From positions 73,076,279 through 73,140,278 of the forward strand of contig OY744604.1 of the NCBI GenBank assembly GCA_963556255.1: 64,000 bases of DNA, read 5' to 3'. This document shows, piece after piece, positions 1-50,170 of the stretch. Numbering within the stretch: position 1 is the first letter of the stretch; each line of letters opens with the position of its first letter. A program made the translations under genes and the position numbers. The notes beneath the pieces are model-generated. The model was not told the origin of the DNA. It worked only from the letters and a program-made list of their open reading frames with translations, and made no database searches. Source of the stretch: Allolobophora icterica. Taxonomy: Eukaryota > Annelida > Clitellata > Crassiclitellata > Lumbricidae.

Positions 1-37
1 TCAATAACACAATGCCTTCACGATAAAACAATAAACT

Positions 38-270
<233 letters not shown>

Positions 271-273
271 TAT

Positions 274-1360
274 TTGACTCGGTGAGACACGATGTACTAC
301 AAGCAGTGCTCAAGTCATTCGGAGTGGGGAGGAGACTGACGCAGATGATCAAACATGCGTACAGCGAGGCGAAATCAGCGGTCAGAGTGGACAAGGATAT
401 CCCGGTGAATGGTTCAACATCACAGTAGGCGCAAAACAAGGTGACCCTATCTCTCCGACAGCATTCATCACATACTTAGAAAGAGTGATGGAAAAAATCA
501 AAAACAAAAAACCGGAATCCAATACATGGGACATTGGTAAACAACTTGATATTCGCAGATGACATAGACCTGATAGAAGAAAACACCCAAAACATACAGG
601 AAAACGTGAAGACACTACACAAGGAAGGGGAGGCGGTAGGGCTGAGAATTAATAACAGCAAAACAAAGACAATGACATTTGGGAGAAGGGATAACACGAC
701 AGTGGTGGAGGTGAATGGAGAGACACTAGAGAACGTGGAAGAATTTGTCTACCTGGGAAGCCTGCTGACGTGGAACAACGACTGTGGGAAGGAGATAGGA
801 AGAAGAATTGCGAAGGCAGTAGGAGCAATGGCGGGATTTGGAAGTATCTGGAGAAGTCGCGAGATCACTATCCAAACCAAAATAGAAATAATCAAAACAT
901 GCGTATTTAGCGTATTGTTATACGCATGCGAGACATGGACTCTGCGAAAGCGCGACACAAACAAACTACTGGCATTCGAAATCAGATGCTACAGAAGGAT
1001 ATTACACATCAGGTGGCAACAAAAGATAACAAACAAAGAGGTACGCGTAAGAGTTGGAAACACCAAAAACATCAAGCAACTGATAATGAAAAGAAAGCTT
1101 AACTTCTTCGGACATGTGTGCAGAATGGACAACAACAGACTGATCAAGCAAACCATGTTTGGGTTAATTGACGGTACGGGGATCAGAGGGAGGCCAAGCA
1201 GAGAATGGTTGGACGATGTTAAAGATTGGTGCGAAATGGACATAAACAGGCTGAGCCTGATAGCACAGGAACGTGACGTATGGAGGAAAATGGTGAAGCA
1301 TGCGATTGACACCAACGGGCGCTGAGCCCATGGACTGTGATGATGATGATGATGATATAT
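274..1360 (+). mobile_element. 5'-truncated LINE, reverse transcriptase remnant
   Basis: Reverse transcriptase fragment of a non-LTR retrotransposon. Frame pieces read FDSVRHDVLQAV at the start, then QGDPISP (about 437-457), then FADDID (about 552), the catalytic palm motif, followed by a 263-residue open stretch (534-1325) covering thumb and C-terminal region with the GRPSREWLDDVKDW ending typical of endonuclease-reverse transcriptase LINEs. The frame shifts near 400 and again near 535, so it cannot make a full protein. The N-terminal endonuclease is missing (5' truncation). A TGATGATG simple tail follows the stop. It is a dead copy unrelated in function to the receptor genes. Confidence 0.88.
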
Positions 1361-1600
1361 AAAATAATAGTTGTAATAGCAGTAACAGAAATAGTTGAAG
1401 TAGTAGTAATGGTAATAGTGGTAACAGTGATAGCAGTGATAGTTTATGACTCTGAGTTTCCATTAATGAGACATCGAGACTATTTATTAGGTTGTAAGCT
1501 AACTGGAGTAATTAAAGTATAGCCTACTACAATGATCATGATGACGACGACGGCAACGATGATGATGATGGCGGTGTGATGATGATGATGATACTAATAA
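1337..1600. repeat. GAT/GTA-rich simple sequence
   Basis: Imperfect GAT, TAG and GTA triplet repeats form the 3' tail and flank of the LINE; they continue to about 1600 as ATGATG and ATAATAATA runs. No coding signal. Confidence 0.7.
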
Positions 1601-1690
1601 TAACAATTATTATTATTGTTCTGTAATACGTTGCTTGTAGTTTCGCCCTTAAGGTAAACTTCAGAACAGGTATTGTAAATTTGCACTTGC

Positions 1691-1863
1691 CGAGACATAA
1701 TCTCCTTCAGATCGGTCCAATTCAAAAGTCTCGAAGCTTAACGTTATAGAGCTCCTGGTTGAGAGTGAAATCGTGTAATTACACTGAGAATTGAGGTTAT
1801 AGACATTCGGGTAGTTTGGCGACATAAAAACACCGTAGTCGCCGGTGTAGTCGCCTCCGCAAC
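1691..1863 (-). CDS. Gene D exon 2: first half of CUB-1
   Basis: 173 nt, phase 1 in, phase 0 out, 57 codons after the split Ser. It carries the CUB opening CGGDY, the SPNYPNVYN block and C-x-YTISL, and ends FELDRSEGDYVS. The acceptor is ATTCAATAG. The donor is GCAAGT, not GT: the phase-0 end after DYV+1 residue is fixed by paralogs (A 24258, B 48086, C 62314), and only a GC donor fits here. Confidence 0.82.
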
Positions 1864-2838
1864 CTATTGAATAAACCAGCACATAGACATTGTGCTTGAT
1901 TAGTATAAAATTTATTTTCACTTAAATAAGAGTTGTATTTATGCTAAGCCTGGCTGATCTAGGATTCCAGAGGGATATTAGATTCAAGGCATAGTTCAGT
2001 ACTTGTGAGACACGGAAGGTGATTGGTTTAGCGCAAGCCTTACAACGTGGACTGTATGAGTTCGAAGCAGCCTTTTACGGATATTGTGTTGAACCTTGAC
2101 AAGTGCCTTCACGCACACTTTTTCAGTGCATTCGACAATCGATTCGTTGAATGTACATAGTGGCGCAAAACCTGTACATAGTGGCGAAAACTATGTTCAT
2201 TTATTATAATAATGAGTCATACTGAGTGAATCTGCTATTTAAAATTCAAGAAACCTTAAAGTTCAACTTGCCATTGAGGTCATACCTAGAGGAAGCGATA
2301 ACCAGCGGCTTGACATTATTAGTCTCGGTGCATGTGGACTGATAGCAATCATCTCCCTCTCAGATCTTCCCACCGGCAATTCACCGAGAGTGTACAGTTG
2401 GAGGATCCGTTATAAATATGAGTTTGCTAGAGGTCGCAAGTTTAACAGTAATTTCGAAATATCTTTCGGTCCTGACCAAGATTTACATCCGCTATCTCCG
2501 AGGTAACAATCTAGCACGCTAGCCTGAAGACTATGTGCACCGTTTAATTATAACATAAATTCTTTCCACGATTTGGTTTAAGCATTTTTAGAATGAAATG
2601 AACGAGGAGAGATAATTAAGAGCTAAGACTTTCTATTGACGATGTATTCCAATTAAATTTAATTTATTCAGCGTTTGCTGACATGTGGACAATGGCCTGT
2701 ATACTTTGGTATTTTAAAGAGCCTAACATGTAGACGCAGCGCGTCACTTGATTACTCACTTTGAGCCTCGATATTGCCAATACTAGAGACAAAATGAATC
2801 AAGGCCGAAAAAAGCAGCGTCCCTTTGTCCAAAGCCAT
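1691..2838 (-). CDS. Gene D: CUB receptor, 5' end only
   Basis: First two coding exons (2760-2838 and 1691-1863) of a fourth receptor of the cluster; the rest lies left of position 1. The modelled start gives a signal peptide, and exon 2 encodes the first half of a CUB domain. Both exons are close paralogs of the first two of gene B (49071-49149, 48086-48258), and introns and upstream DNA are also alignable, so D and B share a duplicated 5' region. The second CUB half expected next is not found between 1690 and position 1, where a LINE and microsatellites sit, so it must lie further left if the gene is intact. Product inferred to be a secreted or type I membrane protein. I cannot tell whether D is functional. 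Confidence 0.8.
2760..2838 (-). CDS. Gene D exon 1: signal peptide
   Basis: 79 nt, ATG at 2838, 26 codons plus one base, ending in a GTGAGT donor (phase 1). It starts MALDKGTLLFSALIHF and ends NIEAQ, a short charged N-terminus, hydrophobic core and a small-residue cleavage region. Gene B exon 1 ends NIDAQ and gene A exon 1 ends KAQ, which supports the start and the donor. Confidence 0.8.
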
Positions 2839-4870
2839 CTTTCAGAAGAAATTTCTGAAAATATGAAACGACAAACTTAAAATAAATAGATTCCACTGTA
2901 ACAGCTGAAATGCACAACAGTGGGTCGCGCCGTACTCTGATTCTCTTTTATTATTATTATTTATTATTATTAATATTCTTTATTGATAAACCAAAAGCGA
3001 ACCGCACATTGGTAAACAAGTATAGAAAAATATAAAACATAGAAGTAATAAGAAGAAAATAATATTTGAAAAAATGAGTATAAAGTTAAATTTAAAAACA
3101 AATAGAATATTATTATGTATGTAGACTGTTGAGGTTTGTAAACGAAATACTTGATTATATTAAGTAAAGTAAATTGATTAAAAGAACAATCAGTCAGTTA
3201 AAACAGTAGTCCCTAGATAAAACTGTAGCCTTTCTTCCCAGAACAGTATAACAAGGACCCGATACCTGTTAGACATTTGAAACCTGCCTGTGCTTGAAAC
3301 CACTTCTTTGCAATAAACGCCAACAGTGTACACTCAACAACGCTCGCCCGAGTTCTAGTCTGAAAAGAGGCTACAAGTCATTTAAAACAGATTAATCAAG
3401 TACATGACGCAGTTGGTATTCCTTCGTTGAAGCCAACACAAGCTACATGCAATGGATCACAATATTTAATATCTACAAGGAATCTTACACTTCCTCTACA
3501 AGGAATCTTACACTTCCTCTACAAGGAATCTTACACTTCCTCTACAAGGAATCTTACACTTCCTCTACAAGGAATCTTACACTTCCTCTACAAGGAATCT
3601 TACACTTATACATGTACAATCGCATAATTATACAATCGACTTGAAAATTATCCGTTTTGCAAGGTTGATTGCTTTCCTTGTAGAGCGTGTCGGTAATAGC
3701 TTCACAAATATATACGATTTTAAATTGTCTATCTTAGCTAACACGAGCCTCCATAATCGCTTAGCCATATAATAGCTTTAGCGTATAATAATGATGCCTC
3801 TACTGCGGTACTTCAAAGTACTTGAAGGTACTTCAGCTCTTGAACTTGACTGATTTGCCATATAACCCCGCAAATATATTCAGTGTCTAATCGACAGATC
3901 AAGGTTTAAGCGTTTTATGATTTATAAATTCATCAAGAGAAAAGTAGCACAAAGACATTTTGGTTCCTTAACAAAATACCCAGCCACCTTCCTCAATTAT
4001 TTCACGGGTCATCTGCTTTTAATAATTCTTATCTATAAAGCTATTACTGTATGCTGATGATAGGCAATTCACTTTTGAATCATATTACATACGTGTAATA
4101 TATTTGCAAATTTATTCAGCTCCACTCAGAAATATTTTAAAGGCACCTCCATATTAGACCACCGTAACAAAAGGCGAGTCGTTTTCATGTGTACAAGTAA
4201 AATTAATTATTCTTAATACTAGAAACATATTTTAAAATTGCAATCTATTTTAAACATATCTTTTTTAAACTAACTAACACATAATTAGTTATCTACTTAC
4301 TTATATACTTACCTTCTCGTTTTGTAGGTACTTTCTTGTCTAGTTATATTATTAATTGATTATTCATTCGCATGCTGACCTGATTCTCTACATACCTACC
4401 TACTTACTCGCTTAGATTCATACTTACCTACCACACTACCTGCAATATTACGTATCTAATAACATACTAATTTACTCAAATAGGCCTATGCTTGATTCAA
4501 TTTCACAACTGCCTAGATATACTTACTGTAGCTGCTTGCTCGAAATATAAACTAGCAGCAACAGTACGTGTCTTAATTGCGGCTTTTTAATGTTAAGCTT
4601 AAAACCGGAGTCAATAAATTGACTGTGACACATTGAGTTTGAAGAATCTGGGCGAAAGAAATAATGAGCTTCCTCAATGATAAGTGATGTTTCATCACAG
4701 ACAAGTATTGTTTTGTAATCTGAAATAATATGCTTGTGACGCTTATGGCTGCGAACAATTAAGTAGTTGTTGTGCATGTGGGCATCAAGATTATGGCTCT
4801 TGTAAGAGAAGTATTGAATACAGATGACGGCGTTGTTCTTGAGTGGTTTTAATAGGTAACAATTCAGCCA
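2839..4870. other. Upstream flank of gene D, no gene
   Basis: No exon is recognisable. The sequence is alignable in patches with the DNA upstream of gene B (about 49150-51400), for example AAGTACATGACG at about 3400 and 49612, and the block at 4730 with 51320. It therefore likely contains the gene D promoter. Short ORFs here (for example 4523-4777 minus) match nothing and are not conserved as ORFs in the paralogous copy. Confidence 0.6.
3473..3609. repeat. 23-bp minisatellite, six copies
   Basis: Six near-identical head-to-tail copies of a 23-bp unit beginning CTACAAGGAATCTTACACTT, at 3473, 3496, 3519, 3542, 3565 and 3588. It lies about 640 bp upstream of the gene D start. The matching place upstream of gene B (about 49700-49735) has a single diverged copy. 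Confidence 0.95.
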
Positions 4871-4878
4871 CCTGTTTG

Positions 4879-5070
4879 CAGTGACGGCGCTACACCAGGG
4901 CGAGCCAGGGCAAATGCCCTGGTAAAAAAGCCTTTGCCCTGGTCATTGCTCTGCCAGAATTTTTGCCCTGCACAGAATTTGTTCGGGGCATAAATCGCCC
5001 TCTGCACTGGTTACTTGTATGACTGTAATGGCTATGCCCTGGTTACAAAATATGCCTGGCGCTGCCACTG
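4879..5070. mobile_element. hAT-type MITE, 192 bp
   Basis: The ends are CAGTGACGGCGC and, inverted, CAGTGGCAGCGCC. The element is flanked by an 8-bp target duplication CCTGTTTG (4871-4878) and CCTGTCTG (5071-5078), one mismatch. Eight-base duplications and CAGTG ends are hallmarks of the hAT superfamily. The interior repeats GCCCTGG words and has no coding capacity. The collinear sequence near 51.4 kb lacks it, so it inserted after that duplication. Confidence 0.82.
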
Positions 5071-6146
5071 CCTGTCTGAGGTTAAGTGTGCATTTTTATC
5101 GTTTATAATTGCAAAGTAAAGCAATCAAACGATCGTATGCCGGTATTTCCGAAAAAAACTATCATATCAGCCGTGTCGGCAACACATTCATCTCGTTGGC
5201 AGCTTCCTAGTTTCTATGATGATTTAAGAGGACTTCAAATGAACTACCCAGTAATTGTGCTCTGCCTCTAATCCAATAGCAAACGTCGACTGCTGTACTT
5301 ACACTGTAAATGAGACGCTATATAAATCTTTAATTTACAATAGCTTAGATTTGCCTTAAGAGGTGTCTCTTACACATCTTTCTTTTTCCGGGCTAATCAA
5401 ATGGATTGACATTGACATTGACTAAGATTTTACATTGACTAAGATTTTACTTTCAGCGGTCATAATTATATTGATATTTCATATATTATGATAACGGCGG
5501 TGTTGTCGTAGTTAGATTAGATAAGATCAGGTCAGATTAGTTTTAATTAGATTAGATTACATGAGACTACAATAGGATTGTTATCAAATCAAGTACAAGA
5601 CCAGATTCAAGATTTCTTTGAGTGTCTGGCAGTGTCAGACGAGGATACATCTACGTACTGGAAAAGCTCTATCGCTCTGTTCAAATTTTACCAGACGCAT
5701 ATCCATGGCTTCAGGAGAGGTAAATTGATTGTTCCTTTCGCAACTTATGGTTACAGCTCTATGGTTTCACTGATAAGTTGGTTTTTCTATGACAGAATTT
5801 CCTAACATACCTGGGCAACCAGTATCAGCCTTAATATGACACAAGTGAAACGACTATTTTGGTGAATGTGTTAAGTTGAAGGTTGCCAGAAATATTACTA
5901 CCTCCCATAAAATTATTCATCGAAAACCAGTTTAATCATGTATAGACAGCCAACAAAATAACGTCAAACAAAATAATGTCAAGCAAACAACGGGTCAGAT
6001 TCCGTTGCATCTTAATGAGATTGTATGATCAGTCATTTCAAACTGTATGATGCAAAAGTCATCCAAGTGCTACTTCGAAGTTCAAGTCACATTTAATCGA
6101 ACATGCGCATCTTTGCCGACGGTTAGGTGTAGGTCAGGCTTCAAGC
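5071..6146. other. 3' flank of gene A, no gene
   Basis: Presumed 3' untranslated region and spacer of gene A. It is collinear with about 51545-52760. ORFs on the plus strand here (5086-5271, 5578-5805) are short and not conserved in that copy. ATTAAA (minus strand, about 6097-6092) lies about 50 bp past the gene A stop and could serve as a poly(A) signal; this is a guess. Confidence 0.55.
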
Positions 6147-25318
<19,172 letters not shown>

Positions 25319-28280
25319 GGCAATCGTTGAAAATTGGATCCTACAATGGTACAGAGAGGTTATGAAAGTTAAGAAATTTCAAGATGCAGCAGCGGTCAAT
25401 TAACTGCGGCGGTCAGCTATTTTCTCGTGCCCCAGAATAGTGTTAGGAAAGACCTTCATTTCCATTCTGTAGGATTTCGAAAGGTGTGTGTACGAAAACT
25501 TAAATTCCATGCTTTTCTATATGACATTCATTAGACATTACAATGTGGTAAACTGATTACACAATTTCTAACAAATGATCTACTTGATCCCTACTAATTC
25601 CATAGATACTTTGACTCTGTCTTAGCTCAGCACCCGAACAATGTTGAGAAGGGCCTACTCGGGCTTTCTTGGTAGCTAGTTCAAAGCTTTAAAATTGATA
25701 GTCCATTTGTGTTCATTTTGTCAGATCTCTTTAATGACCTTCAGTTTTGAGTCGCAGACTTACCTTTTTAACTTGCTCACCCAGTGTAGCCTAATTTATG
25801 ATTTCTTTGACCTATCCGAATTTCACCAGGCTGATGACAGGAGTAAAGAAATTTCACTACGATCTTACTTAAAGCGAACATGAATCGATGTCTTGCATAG
25901 TATTGTAACGGCTGTATTTAACTCATTGGGTTGAAGACCGATTAGCCAATGCAAATGAAGTTATCCGCATGTTCATGATAAAGTCCATATTAGTCTATTC
26001 AACTAACGTAATGATAAACCAACATGCAGGTACTTATCGAACTACAAGTATAGTCAATATTTGTTTAGCCAAACTTGCTGTTATAAAACTTAATTATTTT
26101 TTCTTCAGTGTGCTGGAAAAGTGTATAAACTATAAACCAAGGATCAAGCACAATCTGGTGCCCTGCGATCAGCTCTCAAGTGGCACTTTAGAAATTTGGA
26201 GTTTACTACAAGGATTACGACAAAGGTCTTTTATGGGCAATTAGTTACAACCACTTTTGTATTCGTAAGAATAGTACGCCTATAAGTGCACTTATCCCGA
26301 ATCAAACTGTTGTAAAAGAAGCATACAGCACGATTAAAATTCTCCCTATGTATCAAGAGATTGTAACGCCCTATATCCATACTTGATTTGAAAACCTGTG
26401 GCCACTTCCTTGTTTGACGCACATTTGCCTACGTAGATTATATTAGCGATTCTTATCCTCTTGCCGCAAATTCTTGTTTTAACCTACAGTTTTCTTTTAC
26501 ATTAGGGCCTACACAGTTATATTGCAACCTATCTTAGACAACAATACACTGAACCTCAGAGCTTGCAGTCCACTATCACATAATCCGCTTTGTGGACTTT
26601 CTCAATGGTCGGTGTACCGCAACAGTTTTCCCCCGTGAAAGTCTCCCTATCGCCCCATAATTTTTAACAGATTCCTCTCAGCGTTTCTGTTTCGGAGCAT
26701 AGAATTTTTTTTTATCTCAGTGCAATCTGTTTCAGAATTATTTTGCACCTCGGACACTGTATTTTGGCCAGAGTAATAGATGTAAAATTCATTGACCTTG
26801 TTGTAATAAACTTTCCCCAGGGACTTTTTCCTAGCATAAAAACATTTTCCGTATCCCGTGCCATGTGAAGTCAAGCTTAATAATCAATTTCACAGCCAAA
26901 TATATTGGCTGCATATAAAGAGTTGTTTGGTTACATGAATTTTGTTTACCAGCATGCATCGGTTATTAACAGAAAGAGAAGATTAAATGGATGGAACATG
27001 CGGCTCGCATGGATGAGAAGATTAAATGGATGGAACATGCGGCTCGCTCTCGCTCAGAGATCCCCTCTGAGCGAAAAAGGAAAGGGGAAGGCCACGGAGG
27101 AACTGCCCGGAGACTATCAAGGGCGACTTGAGGTGCTTCGAGAAAGCGTGAGACGAGGCTGAAAGACTCGCAATGGACAGAGAAGAACGTCGAAGATGCT
27201 TTGTATGACGAGCAGACTTGCAAGGGAAGCACCAAGTGCTAGTAAGCCTGTTCTGTGGTCTCAAGGACCTTATGGCTTTTGATTGCATGACTCTTTCCAG
27301 TGAAATGTGATTTCGGAAATCGATTTGTTTTGAAGCGATCATTGATTGATCATTGAAGTGTGCATTCCAGTGTCATCATTACCTGGTCGGAAATATCTTG
27401 CGTGTGCGCGGGTCCGTCATTGGTGACTCTGCTAGTTTATTTGTAGGCCTACTATTCCGCTAACTGATGTGATAGCCTAGGTCTTAATGACATTTAACAT
27501 CATGTAAACTAGCGGAGAATTATTTTTGCTCTTTTGAGCGGCATAAATTACAAATACAATTACAAACGCGTTAAACGATTAGCAGAATTGTTTATAAAAT
27601 GCGAGGACTGAGCATTAGTATCTTCGCCTCGGATGAAAATGTCTTCCAGCAGTTCAACTAGTTTCTCCTGAACCATCACCATTCTTCGCATTCGTGAGAG
27701 AGTTTTGGGTAAGTCTGAGGCAAGTGAAATTATTATATAGTAAATTCGTAACGGTATTTTTAGACAATGAAGACATATGAGATCTAAAGCGATGCACCGG
27801 GGCTTAAGATTAACTTATCCATTTGGTCGTACTGGAGTTGGGAGCACCTCTGAGTAGCCCTGAAGAGGTGCTATATAAATACTCGATTGAATGAATGAGA
27901 GTTATAATTACAGCAGTTCTACTGGGTTGGGGAGTGGGGACAGTTGATCTGGGCTCCATTTCAGGTGGGTTAAACGCACTAGATTAAATGGAAGAAATCT
28001 AAACGACTAGACCAGGACACGATGATCAGCTGGTTAGGTTTACATATAATAATGTATCATCAACGGCAATAATTAGATAGTAGCGTTCTATTGAGGAGGG
28101 TGACATTGTTCGGGAATAACGTTATCACACCGGGGTTGTGCTTAGACTGAATAAGTTTGAAGGGATATTCTTAATTAGATGTCGTGGAGTGAGAATAAAC
28201 GTTAGGCATAAGTCTATATTGTTTCACCACAATTTGAGCCACCTGAAAATGAGGTATTGTAGGGTTCATGGGTGATGTTT
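25319..28280. other. Upstream flank of gene A, no gene
   Basis: Spacer between genes A and B, including the presumed gene A promoter. Short ORFs (25695-25883, 25969-26244, 26647-26874) carry no recognisable motif. A LINE 3' tail (GAGGTGCTATATAAATACTCGATTG) ends near 27885. No clear TATA box close to the exon 1 start. Confidence 0.55.
26965..27245 (+). mobile_element. LINE-like C-terminal fragment with 43-bp tandem copy
   Basis: AGAAGATTAAATGGATGGAACATGCGG occurs twice in tandem (about 26979 and 27016). The frame reads KIKWMEHAARMDEK, similar in style to the W-x-GHVARM segment at the end of endonuclease-reverse transcriptase LINEs, followed by a basic stretch. Weak assignment. Confidence 0.4.
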
Positions 28281-28286
28281 CATATA

Positions 28287-28915
28287 TATGACTTGCTCTG
28301 GCAAAAGGAGGCTGTTGTAAGAAATTAGTTTTTTATATTTTGAGCTTAAAATGATAAATAATGATTTCTGTTTGAAATGTTGAAAAATTATTCTATCTTT
28401 ACTGGTTCCAGAGATATGAATTTTAGAATGTTTCGCTACTCGGAAGTACAATTTCGAGAAAAACGCATGCAAAGTTTATTATCTTAATGCAAATTAAACA
28501 TAAATCGCATAGTTTCAGTGTTTTTAACCTTAAACTTATGCAAATCACTATGGGAAATCCGCGAAATGAGGCTATTTTTAGCACGCTGAATGCATAAACT
28601 TTCAAATGACATAATCATTACACATGATATTTCTAAAAGAATGAAGGCCATAAAATACTCTTGAAACTGGTCCCAAAAATTATTTTCAATTCCCGGATAA
28701 TTTTTATCAATCAAATAATTTATTAAATTTGTCATAAAATAGGTGAAATATTATTATATCAATATATTTCTCATATAATAATTTTATAAGATCTTATTTA
28801 TTGATATATGCAAAAAAACAATAATTGAAAAATGTACACTTGATTGGTGTTTTGGTTAATTTCTCTTGTTTTATCATTAGCGACTTCCGCCTCCTTTTGC
28901 CAGAGCAAGTCACAT
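28287..28915. mobile_element. DNA transposon with 22-bp perfect inverted ends
   Basis: ACTTGCTCTGGCAAAAGGAGGC at 28291-28312 is exactly repeated in reverse complement at 28889-28910. The ends extend imperfectly by about 6 bp (ATATG / CACATA). The interior is AT-rich with no transposase. Superfamily not assigned. Confidence 0.8.
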
Positions 28916-28949
28916 ATTGTCAAAATGTATGAGCGCTATATCAAACTGG

Positions 28950-29390
28950 TATTAAGGGATGCGCTATAGTCTAGTGCAGAGTTTCCCAAACTGTGGGTCG
29001 CGACCCAAAAGTGGGTCGCGAAGCTCTGGCAAGTGGGTCGCCAAATTGTTTCGGGAAACATTTATTTTTTGCAGCAACACCATTTGGCTGTGATTGGACT
29101 TTAACTAGCTGGATTGCAATAAATTGTAAACTGTTTTAACCTAAGTTTCCTTTGAATGCTTGAAATTTCGACGTAAATCCACATATTTTGATACCAATTT
29201 ACGAAGCAAATTTTAGTACACAATGCTTAATTTTACACAGTGGGTATCGAGACTGCCAAGATATTCACAAGTGGGTCGCGACCCAGAAAAGTTTGGGAAC
29301 CACTGGTCTAGTGGATAGCGTGATTGACTGTTGAAGGAGAGTTCGGTGTTCAAAGCCTGGAAGGGCAGAGATATACTTCGACATTTGCTG
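28950..29390 (+). mobile_element. tRNA-derived SINE interrupted by a MITE
   Basis: Joining the two flanks of the inner MITE gives a tRNA-like head: TAGTCTAGTGG resembles an A box and GGTGTTCAAAGCC (about 29346) a degenerate B box. The 3' end of this SINE is not clear. Confidence 0.5.
28977..29305. mobile_element. hAT-type MITE, 329 bp, with exact 8-bp duplication
   Basis: Ends CAGAGTTTCCCAAACTGTGG and, inverted, CAGTGGTTCCCAAACTTTTC. GTGGGTCGCGACCC is near both ends. GTCTAGTG is duplicated exactly at 28969-28976 and 29306-29313. This type of end is well known from hAT (Charlie-like) MITEs in many animals. Confidence 0.93.
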
Positions 29391-29880
29391 CCCCACTTGC
29401 TCCTAACTCAGGTATAGTAAGAGTACACTGCTCGGATTCATTAGGAAGATCAGGCTGAGATGGAGAGGACTAACCTTTCACTTTAATGCCATGGCTAAAA
29501 AATGAAGTCGCTAACATTTCACATCCATGACTGCCTCTAATGAATACTTCTCATTGATTTCTCACTGAAATAAAGCCACCATGGTGAAATTTAAGACACG
29601 ATTTGAAACTAAGCAAACTGTATTCAGTAAAGAACCACTTTCCATTGAACGGTGATGATCATTAATAGTAACAGTTACAAAAATACAAAATGTCAAGAGA
29701 CGAATGAAAGCTTAAACCATCTACAGGAAGTTTGTAATCCACTTTGCCAGCATCTTCCGAAGTCGTCTTTCTATAGATCCGGCTTAATATTTTGCGATCA
29801 CCTGCCACCGACTTTGTCTGAGTTCACTCTTATCTTAATATAAAGATGGCTATCCAGAGACAGCAGGATTATCTAATCCG

Positions 29881-49149
<19,269 letters not shown>

Positions 49150-49780
49150 CGTTTAGAAGATAATTCTGAAAACACAAAACAAGAACGTTACAATGAATAG
49201 ATGCATTTGTATAGCAGCTAACATGTATTACAATAGGTTGCGCAGTGCTGTAGGCCCTACTATGATTCTGTTTGCATTGTAAAGCTTGATTCTGTCAAGT
49301 GAAGTAAACTGTGTAGGCATAATCAGTCCTTTCAAGCAGTAGTTATTAAATTAACTTTCTGTACGCGTCGTTTCACAGTCGTGAAGACATTTCTTTAAAC
49401 TGAAGCATGTATCGTAGCTTATGCTGTATATATGCCTCATGCAGAAAAAATGAGAACTCGATGACTGTTAGACTTTTTAGGTCAACCCAAGTCTTAAACC
49501 ACCTCTTTGTGATAAGAATTGTCACACTGCAAAACGAAGACTAAACACACAGCAACGTCTCAATGAGTTGTACGTTCAACGAGGCCAGAACTCATTTATA
49601 TAAGATTTCTTCAAGTACATGACGTGATTGTTCATATCTGCCACGGCTGAGCTTCACAGAAACCCATTTAGGCTACAAGTCAGGCATCATGATATTGAAT
49701 ATCTACATAATCTACATGGAATCTTACAATTGTGTAATCGTAAATTTATGTAATCGACTACTAGCCGAAGCGAATGCCGG
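49150..49780. promoter_or_regulatory. Gene B 5' flank, presumed promoter region
   Basis: Alignable with 2840-3480 upstream of gene D. No ORF. The only core-promoter-like string is TATATAAAT (below). Confidence 0.4.
49594..49602 (-). promoter_or_regulatory. TATA-like box of gene B
   Basis: TATATAAAT on the minus strand, 445 bp upstream of the ATG. The matching place upstream of gene D reads TTTTAAATG, so the box is not conserved. It would imply a long 5' UTR or a non-coding first exon. Tentative. Confidence 0.3.
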
Positions 49781-50170
49781 ACAGTTATCCCCCTAGACAT
49801 ATTCCCCCGGACATATTCCCCCGGACAATTACCCCCCGGACACTTTCCCCCCCCCAATTTCAGTAGGTCATTTCCCCCCGGACAAATTCCCCCCTCTGTG
49901 GATTTATGTATGTATGTATGTATGTATAATGTATATATGCATGCTTGTATGTATATATGCATGTATGTATGCATGCATAACTTTGTATGTATGTATGCAT
50001 GCATGAATGTATGTATGTGTGCATGTATGCATGCGTGTATGCATGCTTGTATGCATGCATGCATGTATGCATACATACATACATACATGTAAGTATGTAT
50101 GGGGGGAAAATTGTCAGGGGGTAACTGTCCAGGGGGAATATGTCCAGGAGGGGTAAGTGTCCGTTTACCA
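49780..50170. mobile_element. CCCCCGGACA-type inverted repeat element
   Basis: Left: tandem units of the form GGACATATTCCCCC / GGACAATTACCCCC; right: their inverted forms GGGGGAATATGTCC and GGGGGTAACTGTCC. Between them is a TGTA/TGCA microsatellite (49905-50100). The upstream flank of gene D has no such block, so it is an insertion. Confidence 0.75.
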
